64,000 nt of DNA from Advenella sp048381675 (GTDB lineage Bacteria; Pseudomonadota; Gammaproteobacteria; Burkholderiales; Burkholderiaceae_B), in contig NZ_JBLWIS010000008.1 in the NCBI RefSeq assembly GCF_048381675.1, positions 62,001 to 126,000 on the forward strand, written 5' to 3'. Shown piece after piece: positions 44,368-52,863 of this stretch. The notes beneath the pieces are model-generated. The model was given only the letters and a program-made list of their open reading frames with translations. It ran no database searches and was not told the origin of the DNA. The stretch's first letter is position 1, and the number at the start of each line of letters is the position of its first letter. The position numbers and the translations under genes are program-made.

Positions 44368-47300
44368 ATGAACCATATCTACAAGTCTGTTTGGAATGAA
44401 CATACAGGCGCCTACGTTGCCGTATCTGAAACAACTAAAACCAAAGGAAAACGCAGCGGCAGTATTCTTACCAAAACAGTGGCAGCCGGTATCTTAAGTT
44501 TTTGTATTACCGGTGGTGTTGCCAACGCACAGTCAAATCCAAACATCAACAATGTCTCAAACCTGTCCACAACAGCAGCCTTGTCACCCGTTCTGGGTAT
44601 TGTCGGTGGATTGACCGGTTCACAAGGGGCAACAGCGACCAATCTGCTTGGCGGGGTGCTTGATCCGGTTCTTGGCGTGGTCGGTGGTCTCACTGGCGGA
44701 CAGGCTTCAGGCTCTGCTTTGGGTGGTTTGCTTGATCCCGTCTTGGGGCTGGTGGGTGGCTTGACCGGCGGAAATGGCGGTTTGCTGGGTGGTGGCAGTG
44801 CTGGCACCGGTGCGATTACCGATGTGCAGGGAACGGTTGGCCGCTTGGTAAACAACACCGCACTGACGCCAGTGGGTGGTTTGGTCAACGGTCTGGTTGA
44901 TCCACAAACGGGCGCTTTGGCACCTGTTACCGGCCTGGTGAATGATTTGACCTCTGCTAGCGGTCCTTTGGCTCCGGTGGGTGGTTTGGTCAATGGCTTG
45001 GTCGGCGATCAGGGCGCACTGACACCAGTTGTAGGTACGGTTAACAATCTGTTGGGTGGCCTTACGGGTGGCTTGACTGGTGGTACCCAAGGTGGTCCGC
45101 TGGATCCTGTTTTGGGTCTGTTGGGTGGTTTGACAGGTGGCCAAGCGGGTAGTGGAACCGGTGGCTTGCTGGATCCCGTTTTGGGACTGGTGGGTGGCTT
45201 GACCGGCGGAAATGGCGGTTTGCTGGGTGGTGGCAGTGCTGGCACCGGTGCGATTACCGATGTGCAGGGAACGGTTGGACGCTTGGTAAACAACACCGCA
45301 CTGACGCCAGTAGGTAGTTTGGTCAACGGTCTGGTTGATCCACAAACGGGCGCTTTGGCACCTGTTACCGGCCTGGTGAATGATTTGACCTCTGCTAGCG
45401 GTCCTTTGGCTCCGGTGGGTGGTTTGGTTAATGGCCTGGTTGGCGATCAGGGCGCACTGACGCCAGTTGTAGGTACGGTTAACAATCTGTTGGGTGGCCT
45501 TACGGGTGGCTTGACTGGTGGTACCCAAGGTGGTCCGCTGGATCCTGTTTTGGGTCTGTTGGGTGGTTTGACAGGTGGCCAAGCGGGTAGTGGAACCGGT
45601 GGCTTGCTGGATCCCGTTTTGGGACTGGTGGGTGGCTTGACCGGCGGAAATGGCGGTTTGCTGGGTGGTGGCAGTGCTGGCACCGGTGCGATTACCGATG
45701 TGCAGGGAACGGTTGGCCGCTTGGTAAACAACACCGCACTGACGCCAGTAGGTAGTTTGGTCAACGGTCTGGTTGATCCACAAACGGGCGCTTTGGCACC
45801 TGTTACCGGCCTGGTGAATGATTTGACCTCTGCTAGCGGTCCTTTGGCTCCGGTGGGTGGGTTGGTCAATGGCCTGGTTGGCGATCAGGGCGCACTGACA
45901 CCGGTTGTAGGTACGGTTAACAACCTGTTAGGTGGCCTTACGGGTGGCTTGACCGGTAGTACCGGTACAGGCAGCACTGGACTGGGTGGTTTGTTGGGTG
46001 GCTTAACGGGTAATACCGGTACTGGTACAGCTGGCTCTGGTGGTTTGCTGGGCGGTTTGCTTGGTGGGTTAACCGGTGGTGCTCAAGGTGGTTCAGGTAA
46101 TGTGCTTGATCTGGCTACTGGAATTACCCTGCCCCAGAATCAGCTTGGCAATACACTTGATGCCGTCTTGACACCTGTCCTGAAACCGGTTGAAGGCTTG
46201 GTTAACTCATTGTTAGGCACTTTGTCACCAGTCGTTAATCCAGTTGTAGGCGTAGTTAATGGCGTTACAAGCGGTTTGGGCATTGAGCTGCCACAAAACC
46301 TGAATCTGGATCTGGTTGATGATCTCTCATTGGCATTGCGTGGTGAACAACCACTGGATCTGGCACTTCTAGAGTCTGATGGCAATATTTTGGGATTGGT
46401 ACAGCCAGCCGCTGCGCCTACCCCCGGCACTCCAATCCCAGCCCCCGTTGTCGGTGAAATCGCGATTGGTGGTGGAGAAGTAAACGGTTTGGGTACGGGT
46501 GCCATAGCAACAGCCAACGGTGCCGGCGCAATCGCGATTGGTGATGGCGCTAATGCCAACGGTGCCTTGACGACAGCATTGGGTACAGGAGCAGCAGCTA
46601 CTGCCGAGGCGACTGTGGCTCTGGGTGGTGCAGCTTCTGCAGCCAAAGCAGGTGGTACTGCTGTGGGTGCTGGGTCTTCCGCCGCAGGAGAAGGTGCTAC
46701 CGCTCTTGGTTTAGGTGCTTTGGCAACAGTGAACAATGCGGTGGCAGTTGGATCGCTTGCTAAAGCGACCGCAACAAATGCAGTTGCGTTGGGTACAGGT
46801 TCTATTGCCGATGAAGTCAATACGGTTTCTGTTGGTTCTGCTGGCAACGAGCGTCGTATTACCAATGTAGCAAATGGCACGAAAGCTTCTGATGCCGCTA
46901 CGGTTGGACAATTGACACCAGTTGTTAATGCACTGGGTGGCGGTGCTGTCGTTGCCGCCAATGGTACGGTTACAGGCCCAACCTATAATGGTTTCTCTGA
47001 TGCCAGCCAGTCATTTAATAACGTGGGCAGTGCCTTGTATTACCTGGATGCCCGTGTCACAGACCTGGAAAATAACGGTGTAGGTGGTAATAATCTGGTT
47101 CAGCAAGATGCCACTTCAAGAGACATTACCGTTGGTAAAGAAACCGATGGTACTAAAGTGAACTTCGCGAACAATGCCAGTCAAGCCCGTAAGCTTGCTG
47201 GTGTAGCAGCCGGTGCCGTAACTAATACCAGTACCGAAGCTATCAACGGAACGCAATTGCATGCAACCCAAAAAGCTATCGCGGATGCTTTAGGTGCAGG

Positions 47301-47958
47301 GACTACCATTGTTAATAATCTGGATGGCTCTGTAATAATTACACCTACCTACAATATTAATGAAGTTACTCAAGGTGGTATTGTTAATAATTCCTACAAC
47401 AATGTTGGCGATGCTTTCAATAGCGTCAGTAACTCCGTAACCAATCTGTACAATCAGGTTAATGATGGCAAGATTGGTCTGGTACAACAAGCCTCACCCA
47501 ACGCAGCCATTACAGTGGGTAAATCTACCGGTGGAAGCGAGGTTGACTTCAGGAATGAAAGTGGTGATGCCCGTCGCCTGACCGGTGTGGCCGAAGCGGT
47601 TGAGGGTACCGATGCGGTTAACCTTGATCAGGTTACCCGTATGGTTCAAGGTGCAACACCGGTTGATCTGACTGAAGTTCGCAACGATATTTCTTCCTTG
47701 CGTAGTGATGTCCGCCGCGTTGAAAAACGCGCTGATGCCGGTGCGGCAACAGCCATGGCAGTGGCCGGCTTGCCACAGGCTTACATGCCAGGCAAGAGCA
47801 TGGTTTCCATGTCAGGTGGCGTTTATGCTTCCGAGTCTGGCTATGCCCTTGGTGCATCTACCGTTACCGAAAACGGCAAATGGGTTATTAAAGGTAGCGT
47901 AGCCGGTTCCTCACGCGGCCAAATGGGTGCAACGATTGGTGCTGGTTACCAGTGGTAA
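44368..47958 (+). CDS. Trimeric autotransporter adhesin (YadA-like)
   Basis: The 1196-residue protein begins with an extended signal peptide region (MNHIYKSVWNEHTGAYVAVSE), followed by a hydrophobic stretch. A long region of GGLTGG/DPVLGLVGG/NLLGG-type repeats runs through about residues 70-640, including near-identical 146-residue tandem units. YadA-like head repeats (AIAIGDGANANG, TALGTGAAA, AVGSLAKATATN) follow, then a neck (ITNVANGTKASDAATVGQL) and a stalk. It ends in the outer-membrane anchor (EVRNDISSLRSDVRRVEKRA to GATIGAGYQW). It is a probable surface adhesin. ATG at 44368 matches the family start and has GGAGAG upstream. Confidence 0.92.
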   Translation: MNHIYKSVWNEHTGAYVAVSETTKTKGKRSGSILTKTVAAGILSFCITGGVANAQSNPNINNVSNLSTTAALSPVLGIVGGLTGSQGATATNLLGGVLDPVLGVVGGLTGGQASGSALGGLLDPVLGLVGGLTGGNGGLLGGGSAGTGAITDVQGTVGRLVNNTALTPVGGLVNGLVDPQTGALAPVTGLVNDLTSASGPLAPVGGLVNGLVGDQGALTPVVGTVNNLLGGLTGGLTGGTQGGPLDPVLGLLGGLTGGQAGSGTGGLLDPVLGLVGGLTGGNGGLLGGGSAGTGAITDVQGTVGRLVNNTALTPVGSLVNGLVDPQTGALAPVTGLVNDLTSASGPLAPVGGLVNGLVGDQGALTPVVGTVNNLLGGLTGGLTGGTQGGPLDPVLGLLGGLTGGQAGSGTGGLLDPVLGLVGGLTGGNGGLLGGGSAGTGAITDVQGTVGRLVNNTALTPVGSLVNGLVDPQTGALAPVTGLVNDLTSASGPLAPVGGLVNGLVGDQGALTPVVGTVNNLLGGLTGGLTGSTGTGSTGLGGLLGGLTGNTGTGTAGSGGLLGGLLGGLTGGAQGGSGNVLDLATGITLPQNQLGNTLDAVLTPVLKPVEGLVNSLLGTLSPVVNPVVGVVNGVTSGLGIELPQNLNLDLVDDLSLALRGEQPLDLALLESDGNILGLVQPAAAPTPGTPIPAPVVGEIAIGGGEVNGLGTGAIATANGAGAIAIGDGANANGALTTALGTGAAATAEATVALGGAASAAKAGGTAVGAGSSAAGEGATALGLGALATVNNAVAVGSLAKATATNAVALGTGSIADEVNTVSVGSAGNERRITNVANGTKASDAATVGQLTPVVNALGGGAVVAANGTVTGPTYNGFSDASQSFNNVGSALYYLDARVTDLENNGVGGNNLVQQDATSRDITVGKETDGTKVNFANNASQARKLAGVAAGAVTNTSTEAINGTQLHATQKAIADALGAGTTIVNNLDGSVIITPTYNINEVTQGGIVNNSYNNVGDAFNSVSNSVTNLYNQVNDGKIGLVQQASPNAAITVGKSTGGSEVDFRNESGDARRLTGVAEAVEGTDAVNLDQVTRMVQGATPVDLTEVRNDISSLRSDVRRVEKRADAGAATAMAVAGLPQAYMPGKSMVSMSGGVYASESGYALGASTVTENGKWVIKGSVAGSSRGQMGATIGAGYQW
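44722..45957 (+). repeat. 438-bp tandem repeat, two full copies and one partial, in the adhesin gene
   Basis: Copies begin near 44722, 45160 and 45598, giving a unit of 438 bases (146 residues). The marker TTGACCGGCGGAAATGGCGG starts at 44761, 45199 and 45637. The copies are nearly identical, with scattered silent and a few amino-acid differences. The third copy diverges after about 45957. Recombination between copies would change the adhesin length in frame. Confidence 0.92.
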
Positions 47959-48001
47959 TGCTAGGCTAGGGCTTCGGCCTTAGTCTTTGTTGTCAAACGC
48001 T

Positions 48002-48040
48002 AAAAACCGCTATCCCTTAATCGGGGTAGCGGTTTTTTTT
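48002..48040 (+). terminator. Rho-independent terminator after the adhesin gene
   Basis: AAAAACCGCTATCCC (48002-48016) pairs with the GGGTAGCGGTTTTT segment (48024-48037), and a run of T follows. The position 44 bases after the stop fits termination of the adhesin transcript. Confidence 0.85.
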
Positions 48041-48050
48041 ATAGAAATCC

Positions 48051-48065
48051 ATACCTTTTTGGTAT
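48051..48065. promoter_or_regulatory. LysR-type dyad upstream of catB
   Basis: ATACCTTTTTGGTAT contains ATAC-N7-GTAT and fits the T-N11-A rule for LysR sites. The same ATAC-N7-GTAT pattern occurs before the LysR gene at 52844-52858. It lies about 93 bases before catB, a usual distance for CatR-type activation. Confidence 0.6.
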
Positions 48066-48157
48066 GAATGGCAATAAATTCCGTATTAGACCCATCTTGC
48101 CTGTGCTTATATACTCTTGAAATATTAATGAAAAGAATTATTTCATCAGAGGACAAG

Positions 48158-49276
48158 ATGGACGCAACGATTGTTGAAGTTAACACCCGGATTTTGGATA
48201 TCCCCACTATCAGGCCACATAAAATGTCTGTGGCAACCATGCATTGCCAAAGCATTGTTCTGGTTAGTATCAAGACTTCTGATGGCATTGAAGGTATCGG
48301 AGAGGCAACAACCATTGGTGGCCTCAATTATGGTGGTGAAAGTCCTGAAAGCATCAAGACAAATATCGACAGTTATTTTGCTCCCCTGATTATTGGCCAA
48401 TCAGCCACTAAACTGGCTGCCTTGCGCAAGCTGGTTAATAAAACGATTAAAGATAACCGTTTTGCCAAGTGTGCGATTGAAACCGCTTTGTATGATGCGT
48501 ATGCCAAGCGTCTGGGTGTTCCGCTAAATGCCTTGTTTGGTGGAGTGGTGGCCAATGAAATTGGTGTGGCCTGGACGCTGGCCAGTGGCGATACCCAGAA
48601 AGATATTGCAGAAGCCGAGCAGATGCTTGAGACGCGCCGGCATAATATATTCAAACTTAAAATAGGCATGCGTTCGCCTAAAGACGACATCAAGCATATT
48701 GCAGCTATTAGAAAAGCGGTGGGTGATGATGTCAGTATTCGGATTGATATTAATCAGGGATGGTCTGAAACCCAGGCAGTACAAAATCTTAGGGCTTTGG
48801 CTGAGGTTGGCGTAGAGCTGGTAGAACAGCCCATTCATGAGAAAAACCTGGCCGGCATGCAGCGTTTGACTGCACTGGGTATTGTGCCAATTATGGCGGA
48901 TGAATCCCTGAAAGGTCCGGAAGACGGATTTGCGCTTGCTTCACGGCACTGTGCTAACGTTTTTGCCATCAAGATTGAACAGGCAGGAGGCCTGCAAAAT
49001 GCCCGTGATTTGATTGGCATTGCCCAGGCTGCCGATATTGCCCTTTATGGTGGCACAATGCTTGAAGGCTCCATTGCAACCATTGCTGCTGCACATTTGT
49101 TTTCTACCTTAAACAATCTTGAGTGGGGTACTGAATTGTTTGGCCCGCTTTTGCTGAAAGATGAAATTCTGGCGACACCACTGGATTACAGCAATTTCAC
49201 CCTGAAAATTCCAACGGGCCCAGGACTGGGTATCACCCTGGATGATGACAAGGTTAATTTTTACACAAGAAAATAA
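48158..49276 (+). CDS. catB: Muconate cycloisomerase
   Basis: CatB cyclises cis,cis-muconate to muconolactone in the catechol branch of the beta-ketoadipate pathway. The 372-residue enolase-superfamily protein has the catalytic KLKIG motif, metal-binding residues in RIDINQGW and VEQPI, and ADESLKGPEDGF. A GTMLEGSIATIAAAHLF segment follows. ATG at 48158 is preferred over upstream in-frame codons because AGAGGAC lies directly before it. catA follows in the same direction 63 bases downstream. Confidence 0.94.
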   Translation: MDATIVEVNTRILDIPTIRPHKMSVATMHCQSIVLVSIKTSDGIEGIGEATTIGGLNYGGESPESIKTNIDSYFAPLIIGQSATKLAALRKLVNKTIKDNRFAKCAIETALYDAYAKRLGVPLNALFGGVVANEIGVAWTLASGDTQKDIAEAEQMLETRRHNIFKLKIGMRSPKDDIKHIAAIRKAVGDDVSIRIDINQGWSETQAVQNLRALAEVGVELVEQPIHEKNLAGMQRLTALGIVPIMADESLKGPEDGFALASRHCANVFAIKIEQAGGLQNARDLIGIAQAADIALYGGTMLEGSIATIAAAHLFSTLNNLEWGTELFGPLLLKDEILATPLDYSNFTLKIPTGPGLGITLDDDKVNFYTRK

Positions 49277-49339
49277 TGATTTGGCAAGCGTTGTAAATTT
49301 ATTTGGATTTTTAATCACTTCACAAAAGGAAGAGACATT

Positions 49340-50245
49340 ATGAGTAAAGAGTCTGTTGCCGCCTTACTGGCACAAATGCAAAAAACAGAAAGCCCGGTTG
49401 AAGATGAACGCATCAAGGCGATCATCAATCGTATTATTAGCGATTTGTTCAATACGATTGAAGATTTTGATGTCACGCCTAGCGAGTTCTGGACTGCCTT
49501 GAATTTCCTGGGTAACAGTGGACAGGAATTTGGCCTGATCGCAGCTGGTCTTGGCTTTGAGCGTTTGCTGGATATCCGTCTGGACGAGGAAGAGGCTGCG
49601 GCCGGTATTTCCGGTGGTACACCACGTACCATTGAAGGTCCTTTATATGTTGCCGGCGCGCCCGAATCGGTTGGCTTTGCCCGTCTGGACAAAGATGGTG
49701 AAATTGGCGAGGCACTGGTGATGGAAGGTGTGGTGCGTGATGAAGCAGGTAATCCGCTGAAAAATGCCTTGGTTGAAGTATGGCACGCTAACCATTTGGG
49801 CAATTATTCCCATTTTGACCCTTCACAGGAGCCGTTCAACCTGCGTCGCAGCATTCGTACCGATGAAAACGGCCGTTACTGTTTCCGCAGTGTGTTGCCG
49901 GTTGGATACAGCGTACCTCCGGGTGGAGCAACCGATGTGATTCTGAAAAAACTGGGTCGCCATGGCCATCGTCCTGCGCATATCCATTTCTTTGTGACTG
50001 CCGAAGGCCAACGCAAGCTAACAACTCAGATCAATATTGATGGCGACCCATACTTGTGGGATGACTTTGCTTTCGCAACACGTGAAGGATTGGTTCCTGA
50101 GGTCAAGAAAGAGTCTGATCCTGAGGTGATCAAAAAATATGACATGAATGGCCCATTCTCGCATATTCAATTCAATTTTGATCTGCATGCTGAACGCAAG
50201 GATCTGATTGGTACCGAAGTAACCCGCGCTCGCGCACAAGCCTAA
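49340..50245 (+). CDS. catA: Catechol 1,2-dioxygenase
   Basis: CatA is an intradiol dioxygenase that opens catechol to cis,cis-muconate with a non-haem Fe(III). The 301-residue protein has an N-terminal helical dimerisation region and the iron ligands expected for the family. These are Tyr in GPLYVAGAP, Tyr in LPVGYSVPP, and the two His in RPAHIHFFV. The lipid-binding helical N-terminus is typical. An AAGGAAGAGA site precedes the ATG. It ends before a 17-bp inverted repeat and a terminator. Confidence 0.95.
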   Translation: MSKESVAALLAQMQKTESPVEDERIKAIINRIISDLFNTIEDFDVTPSEFWTALNFLGNSGQEFGLIAAGLGFERLLDIRLDEEEAAAGISGGTPRTIEGPLYVAGAPESVGFARLDKDGEIGEALVMEGVVRDEAGNPLKNALVEVWHANHLGNYSHFDPSQEPFNLRRSIRTDENGRYCFRSVLPVGYSVPPGGATDVILKKLGRHGHRPAHIHFFVTAEGQRKLTTQINIDGDPYLWDDFAFATREGLVPEVKKESDPEVIKKYDMNGPFSHIQFNFDLHAERKDLIGTEVTRARAQA

Positions 50246-50292
50246 TGCTTACAACCTTCCAGCACGGCTGGGAGGTATTGCCTAAAGGGCTG

Positions 50293-50337
50293 CTCATGTT
50301 TTTCAGGCAAGTACTTTACCTGCCTGAAAAACATGAG
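50293..50337 (+). other. Perfect 17-bp inverted repeat after catA
   Basis: CTCATGTTTTTCAGGCA (50293-50309) pairs perfectly with TGCCTGAAAAACATGAG (50321-50337) around an 11-base loop. No T run follows. It precedes the real terminator and may stabilise the transcript end. Confidence 0.8.
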
Positions 50338-50342
50338 TAAAT

Positions 50343-50387
50343 AAAAACCAAGTCGCTGGATGTGTTTTCAGCGACTTGGTTTTTTTT
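50343..50387 (+). terminator. Rho-independent terminator after catBA
   Basis: AAAAACCAAGTCGCTG (50343-50358) pairs perfectly with CAGCGACTTGGTTTTT (50369-50384), followed by more T. It closes the catB-catA transcript. The next 138 bases up to the pcaD-like stop show no gene. Confidence 0.9.
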
Positions 50388-50525
50388 ATGCTTGCGGGGC
50401 CGGTCAGGCCCGCGTTTGCAAGCGGTATTTCCAAGGTGTTGTGCTGGTGGCAGTGCCGGTTTGCCTGTTTGGGCAGGGAATGCCTGTGGATGCCACAGTT
50501 GTTCAGCCTGAAGGAAATAACGGTG

Positions 50526-51305
50526 TTATCCCTTTAAAAAAGCCTCCAGGGCATGATTGAACGCTTCGCTTGCCTCGATATTGGACAAGTGTGAGGCATT
50601 CAGGTCAACCCGGCTGGCACCGGCAATTTTTTCTGCCATGGCATCCGCATCGGCTACGGTGGTTACCGGGTCATGGGTACCTGCCACAATCAGGGTAGGG
50701 GTTTTGATCTGTGCTATTTGATCGCGTAAATCCGCCTTGGCCAAGGCCTCGCAGCAAGCGGCATAGCCTTCGGCATCGGTCTGGCGCAAGCCATCAATCA
50801 AATTGTTCACAATCGCCGGGTTAGCCTGTACAAAACTTTCAGTAAACCAGCGGCCTGCAGAGCCATCAGCAACGGGATTCATACCTTGGGCGCGAACCAG
50901 AGCTGCGCGGTCATTCCAGCCGGCTTCCTGCCCGATTTTGGCGGCCGTGTTGCAGATAACCAGTTTTTCCAGGTTTTCAGAAGCATTGATGCCCAGCCAT
51001 TGGCCAATCAGGCCTCCCATGGAAATACCGCAAAAGTTGAATTTCTCGATGCCCAGGGCACGGGTAATTTGCAGTACATCATTACCCAGTTGATCAAGCG
51101 TGTAAGGGCCTTTGTTTTTGGCCGATCCGCCATGTCCGCGGGTATCGTAGCTGAATACACGATAATTTTTGCTGAAATAATCTACCTGGCTGGCCCACAT
51201 GCTGTGGGTGGTGCCCAGTGAGTTTGAAAAAAACAGAACCGGGCCGTCTTCAGGGCCGCTTAAGCGGTAATTGAAGGTTTCATTGTTGATCTGGATGGTG
51301 CTCAT
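50526..51305 (-). CDS. 3-oxoadipate enol-lactonase
   Basis: The alpha/beta hydrolase (259 residues) hydrolyses the enol-lactone to 3-oxoadipate. It shows the oxyanion region VLFFSNSLGTTHSMW, the nucleophile elbow FCGISMGGLIGQWLG, the Asp-bearing LIVAGTHDPVTTVADA and the catalytic His in LNASHLSNIEASEAF. The family is named PcaD or CatD; I leave the symbol open. ATG at 51305 fits the family start STIQINNETFNY. It is downstream of catC on the same strand. Confidence 0.9.
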   Translation of the reverse strand: MSTIQINNETFNYRLSGPEDGPVLFFSNSLGTTHSMWASQVDYFSKNYRVFSYDTRGHGGSAKNKGPYTLDQLGNDVLQITRALGIEKFNFCGISMGGLIGQWLGINASENLEKLVICNTAAKIGQEAGWNDRAALVRAQGMNPVADGSAGRWFTESFVQANPAIVNNLIDGLRQTDAEGYAACCEALAKADLRDQIAQIKTPTLIVAGTHDPVTTVADADAMAEKIAGASRVDLNASHLSNIEASEAFNHALEAFLKG

Positions 51306-51386
51306 GGGATATATCCTGTTGCTGAAAAAGAAAAACAGCAAACCAGGTTTGCTGTTACAAGATTGTTTAGGCGGCAAGTATGCAAG

Positions 51387-51662
51387 TTAGATGGCGGAAG
51401 GGTGCCTGCATAGTGCTGTTACCTTGATATCCATATATGGGAAAAGAGGTAGGCCAGATAAAAGCGTATGCAGTTCTTCATTGCTTTCGACATCAAAAAT
51501 ACTGACATTTTTATATTCACCTACCACGCGCCAGATATGAGCCCATTTGCCAGAGCGTTGTAATTCTTGAGAGTAGGCTTTTTCTGTTGCCTTGATTTCA
51601 TTGGCCACTTCTACGGGCATATCATTAGGGATATTTACGTTCATTTCAACCATGTAAAGCAT
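51387..51662 (-). CDS. catC: Muconolactone delta-isomerase
   Basis: CatC moves the double bond of muconolactone to give the enol-lactone. The 91-residue protein is the standard length, starting MLYMVEMNVNIPNDMP and containing ANEIKATEKAYSQELQRSGKW and the LFPYMDIKVTALCRHPS tail. AAAGGAACTC lies before the ATG on the minus strand. It sits 44 bases downstream of the Bug gene and 81 bases upstream of the pcaD-like gene, forming a -strand arm of the cat pathway. Confidence 0.94.
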   Translation of the reverse strand: MLYMVEMNVNIPNDMPVEVANEIKATEKAYSQELQRSGKWAHIWRVVGEYKNVSIFDVESNEELHTLLSGLPLFPYMDIKVTALCRHPSAI

Positions 51663-51705
51663 ATGAGTTCCTTTTAAAAAGATGAGCCGTGAGTATTCAT
51701 TTTAC

Positions 51706-52698
51706 TCAGTTTGCGGAAATTCCTGTTTCCTTGATGATTTTTTGCCATTTAGTGGTTTCATCCTGTAGATAGGATTTCAGTTCATCGGGGGTACTGCCGA
51801 TTTTTTCCGCACCAATGGTTGCAAAGGTTGTTTTGACTTTTTCTGAATCCATGGCATTTAGCATGGCTTTATTCAGGGTCTGGATAATCTCGTCAGGCGT
51901 GCCCGCTGGTGCAAAGGTGGCAAACCAGGGGGTTAGTTCATAACCGTCAAGCCCGCTTTCTGAAACAGTGGGCAGGTTGGGCAGGGTAGAAGAACGTTTC
52001 GCTGTTGTAATTGCCAAGGCCTTGAGCTTGCCAGCATCGATATGCGGCTTGGCAGAGGTAATGCTGTCGAACATGTAATCTACCTGTCCGCCCAGTAAAT
52101 CAGTCACGGCCGGGCCACTGCCACGGTAAGGCACGTGCAGCATGTCCAGTTCGCCCAAGTAGTTAAACAGGGCGCCTGCCAGATGAATGGAAGTGCCCAC
52201 GCCGGCTGAAGCATAAGTGTATTTGCCTGGATTTTCCTTGGTTTGCGCTATCACGTCCTTGACAGAGTTGATGTCATTGCGGGTGGCTTGAGTGACCAGG
52301 ATGTTGGGGACGGCCGCCAACAGTGAAATGGGCGCAAAGTCCTTGATGGGGTCATACGTGAGTTGTTTGTATAAAGAGGGATTGACGGCCATGCCATTGG
52401 CCACAATCATGATGGTGTAACCATCGGGTTTGGCACTGGCAACCTGGGCAGCGCCAATATTGCCACCTGCGCCAGGCTTGTTTTCAACAACAATGGATTG
52501 GCCTAGCTCTTTGCTCATGGCTTCACCCAGTGTACGTGCAATAACGTCCATGGCGCCGCCTGGCGGGAAGGGAACTATCCAGGAAATCGGGCGTTCGGGA
52601 TAGGCAGCCAGTGCGGTGTTGGAAAGGGCAAGCAAGCTACTGGCTGTGGCAAGCGTTAATATTTTTTTGGCCACAAATGAACGGTTACGGTTTCGCAT
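51706..52698 (-). CDS. Bug family tripartite tricarboxylate transporter substrate-binding protein
   Basis: The 330-residue protein has a signal peptide (cleavage near residue 31, after SNTALA). The Bug/TctC signature IVPFPPGGAMDVIART is followed by VVENKPGAGGNIGAAQVA and VPYRGSGPAVTDLLGGQVDYMFDS. Such proteins capture carboxylates or aromatics in the periplasm, often without linked membrane subunits. None are present here. The neighbours suggest an aromatic or muconate-like ligand, which is inferred from context only. ATG at 52698 follows GGAGA. Confidence 0.88.
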   Translation of the reverse strand: MRNRNRSFVAKKILTLATASSLLALSNTALAAYPERPISWIVPFPPGGAMDVIARTLGEAMSKELGQSIVVENKPGAGGNIGAAQVASAKPDGYTIMIVANGMAVNPSLYKQLTYDPIKDFAPISLLAAVPNILVTQATRNDINSVKDVIAQTKENPGKYTYASAGVGTSIHLAGALFNYLGELDMLHVPYRGSGPAVTDLLGGQVDYMFDSITSAKPHIDAGKLKALAITTAKRSSTLPNLPTVSESGLDGYELTPWFATFAPAGTPDEIIQTLNKAMLNAMDSEKVKTTFATIGAEKIGSTPDELKSYLQDETTKWQKIIKETGISAN

Positions 52699-52723
52699 CA
52701 AGGAAATCTCCTGGTTTTTTAAG

Positions 52724-52838
52724 TATGGAATATATCCATGCAATTTGAATGCAGGTGCTGGATATAGCCATATGTTTTAATATAAGTGAATTAATTATCC
52801 TTGTAGTTTTTTCTGCTGTCTAAGACTATATTTATAGG
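52724..52838. promoter_or_regulatory. Dyads in the divergent Bug-LysR promoter region
   Basis: ATGGAATATATCCAT (52724-52738) has perfect 5-base arms. CTATATTTATAG (52826-52837) is a 5-bp palindrome with a 2-base centre. They lie between the Bug-catC-pcaD operon and the LysR gene and are possible promoter or operator elements. Confidence 0.4.
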
Positions 52839-52843
52839 TTTCG

Positions 52844-52858
52844 ATACTTTAAAGGTAT
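52844..52858. promoter_or_regulatory. LysR-type dyad upstream of the lysR gene
   Basis: ATACTTTAAAGGTAT contains ATAC-N7-GTAT and fits T-N11-A. It ends 5 bases before the LysR ATG, suitable for autoregulation, and matches the dyad before catB at 48051-48065. Confidence 0.6.
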
Positions 52859-52863
52859 GGGTT

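Noticed and set aside
44707..45783. Minus-strand frame opposite the adhesin repeats (358 codons)
   Set aside because: It follows the 438-bp repeat and gives a Gln/Thr/Asn-rich pattern that only mirrors the repeated coding strand.
44722..45957. CRISPR-like or other mobile repeat
   Set aside because: The units are 438 bases, in frame, and encode protein without spacers; they are internal gene repeats.
50293..50337. A second terminator of catA
   Set aside because: The perfect inverted repeat has no T run; the terminator is the next hairpin at 50343-50387.
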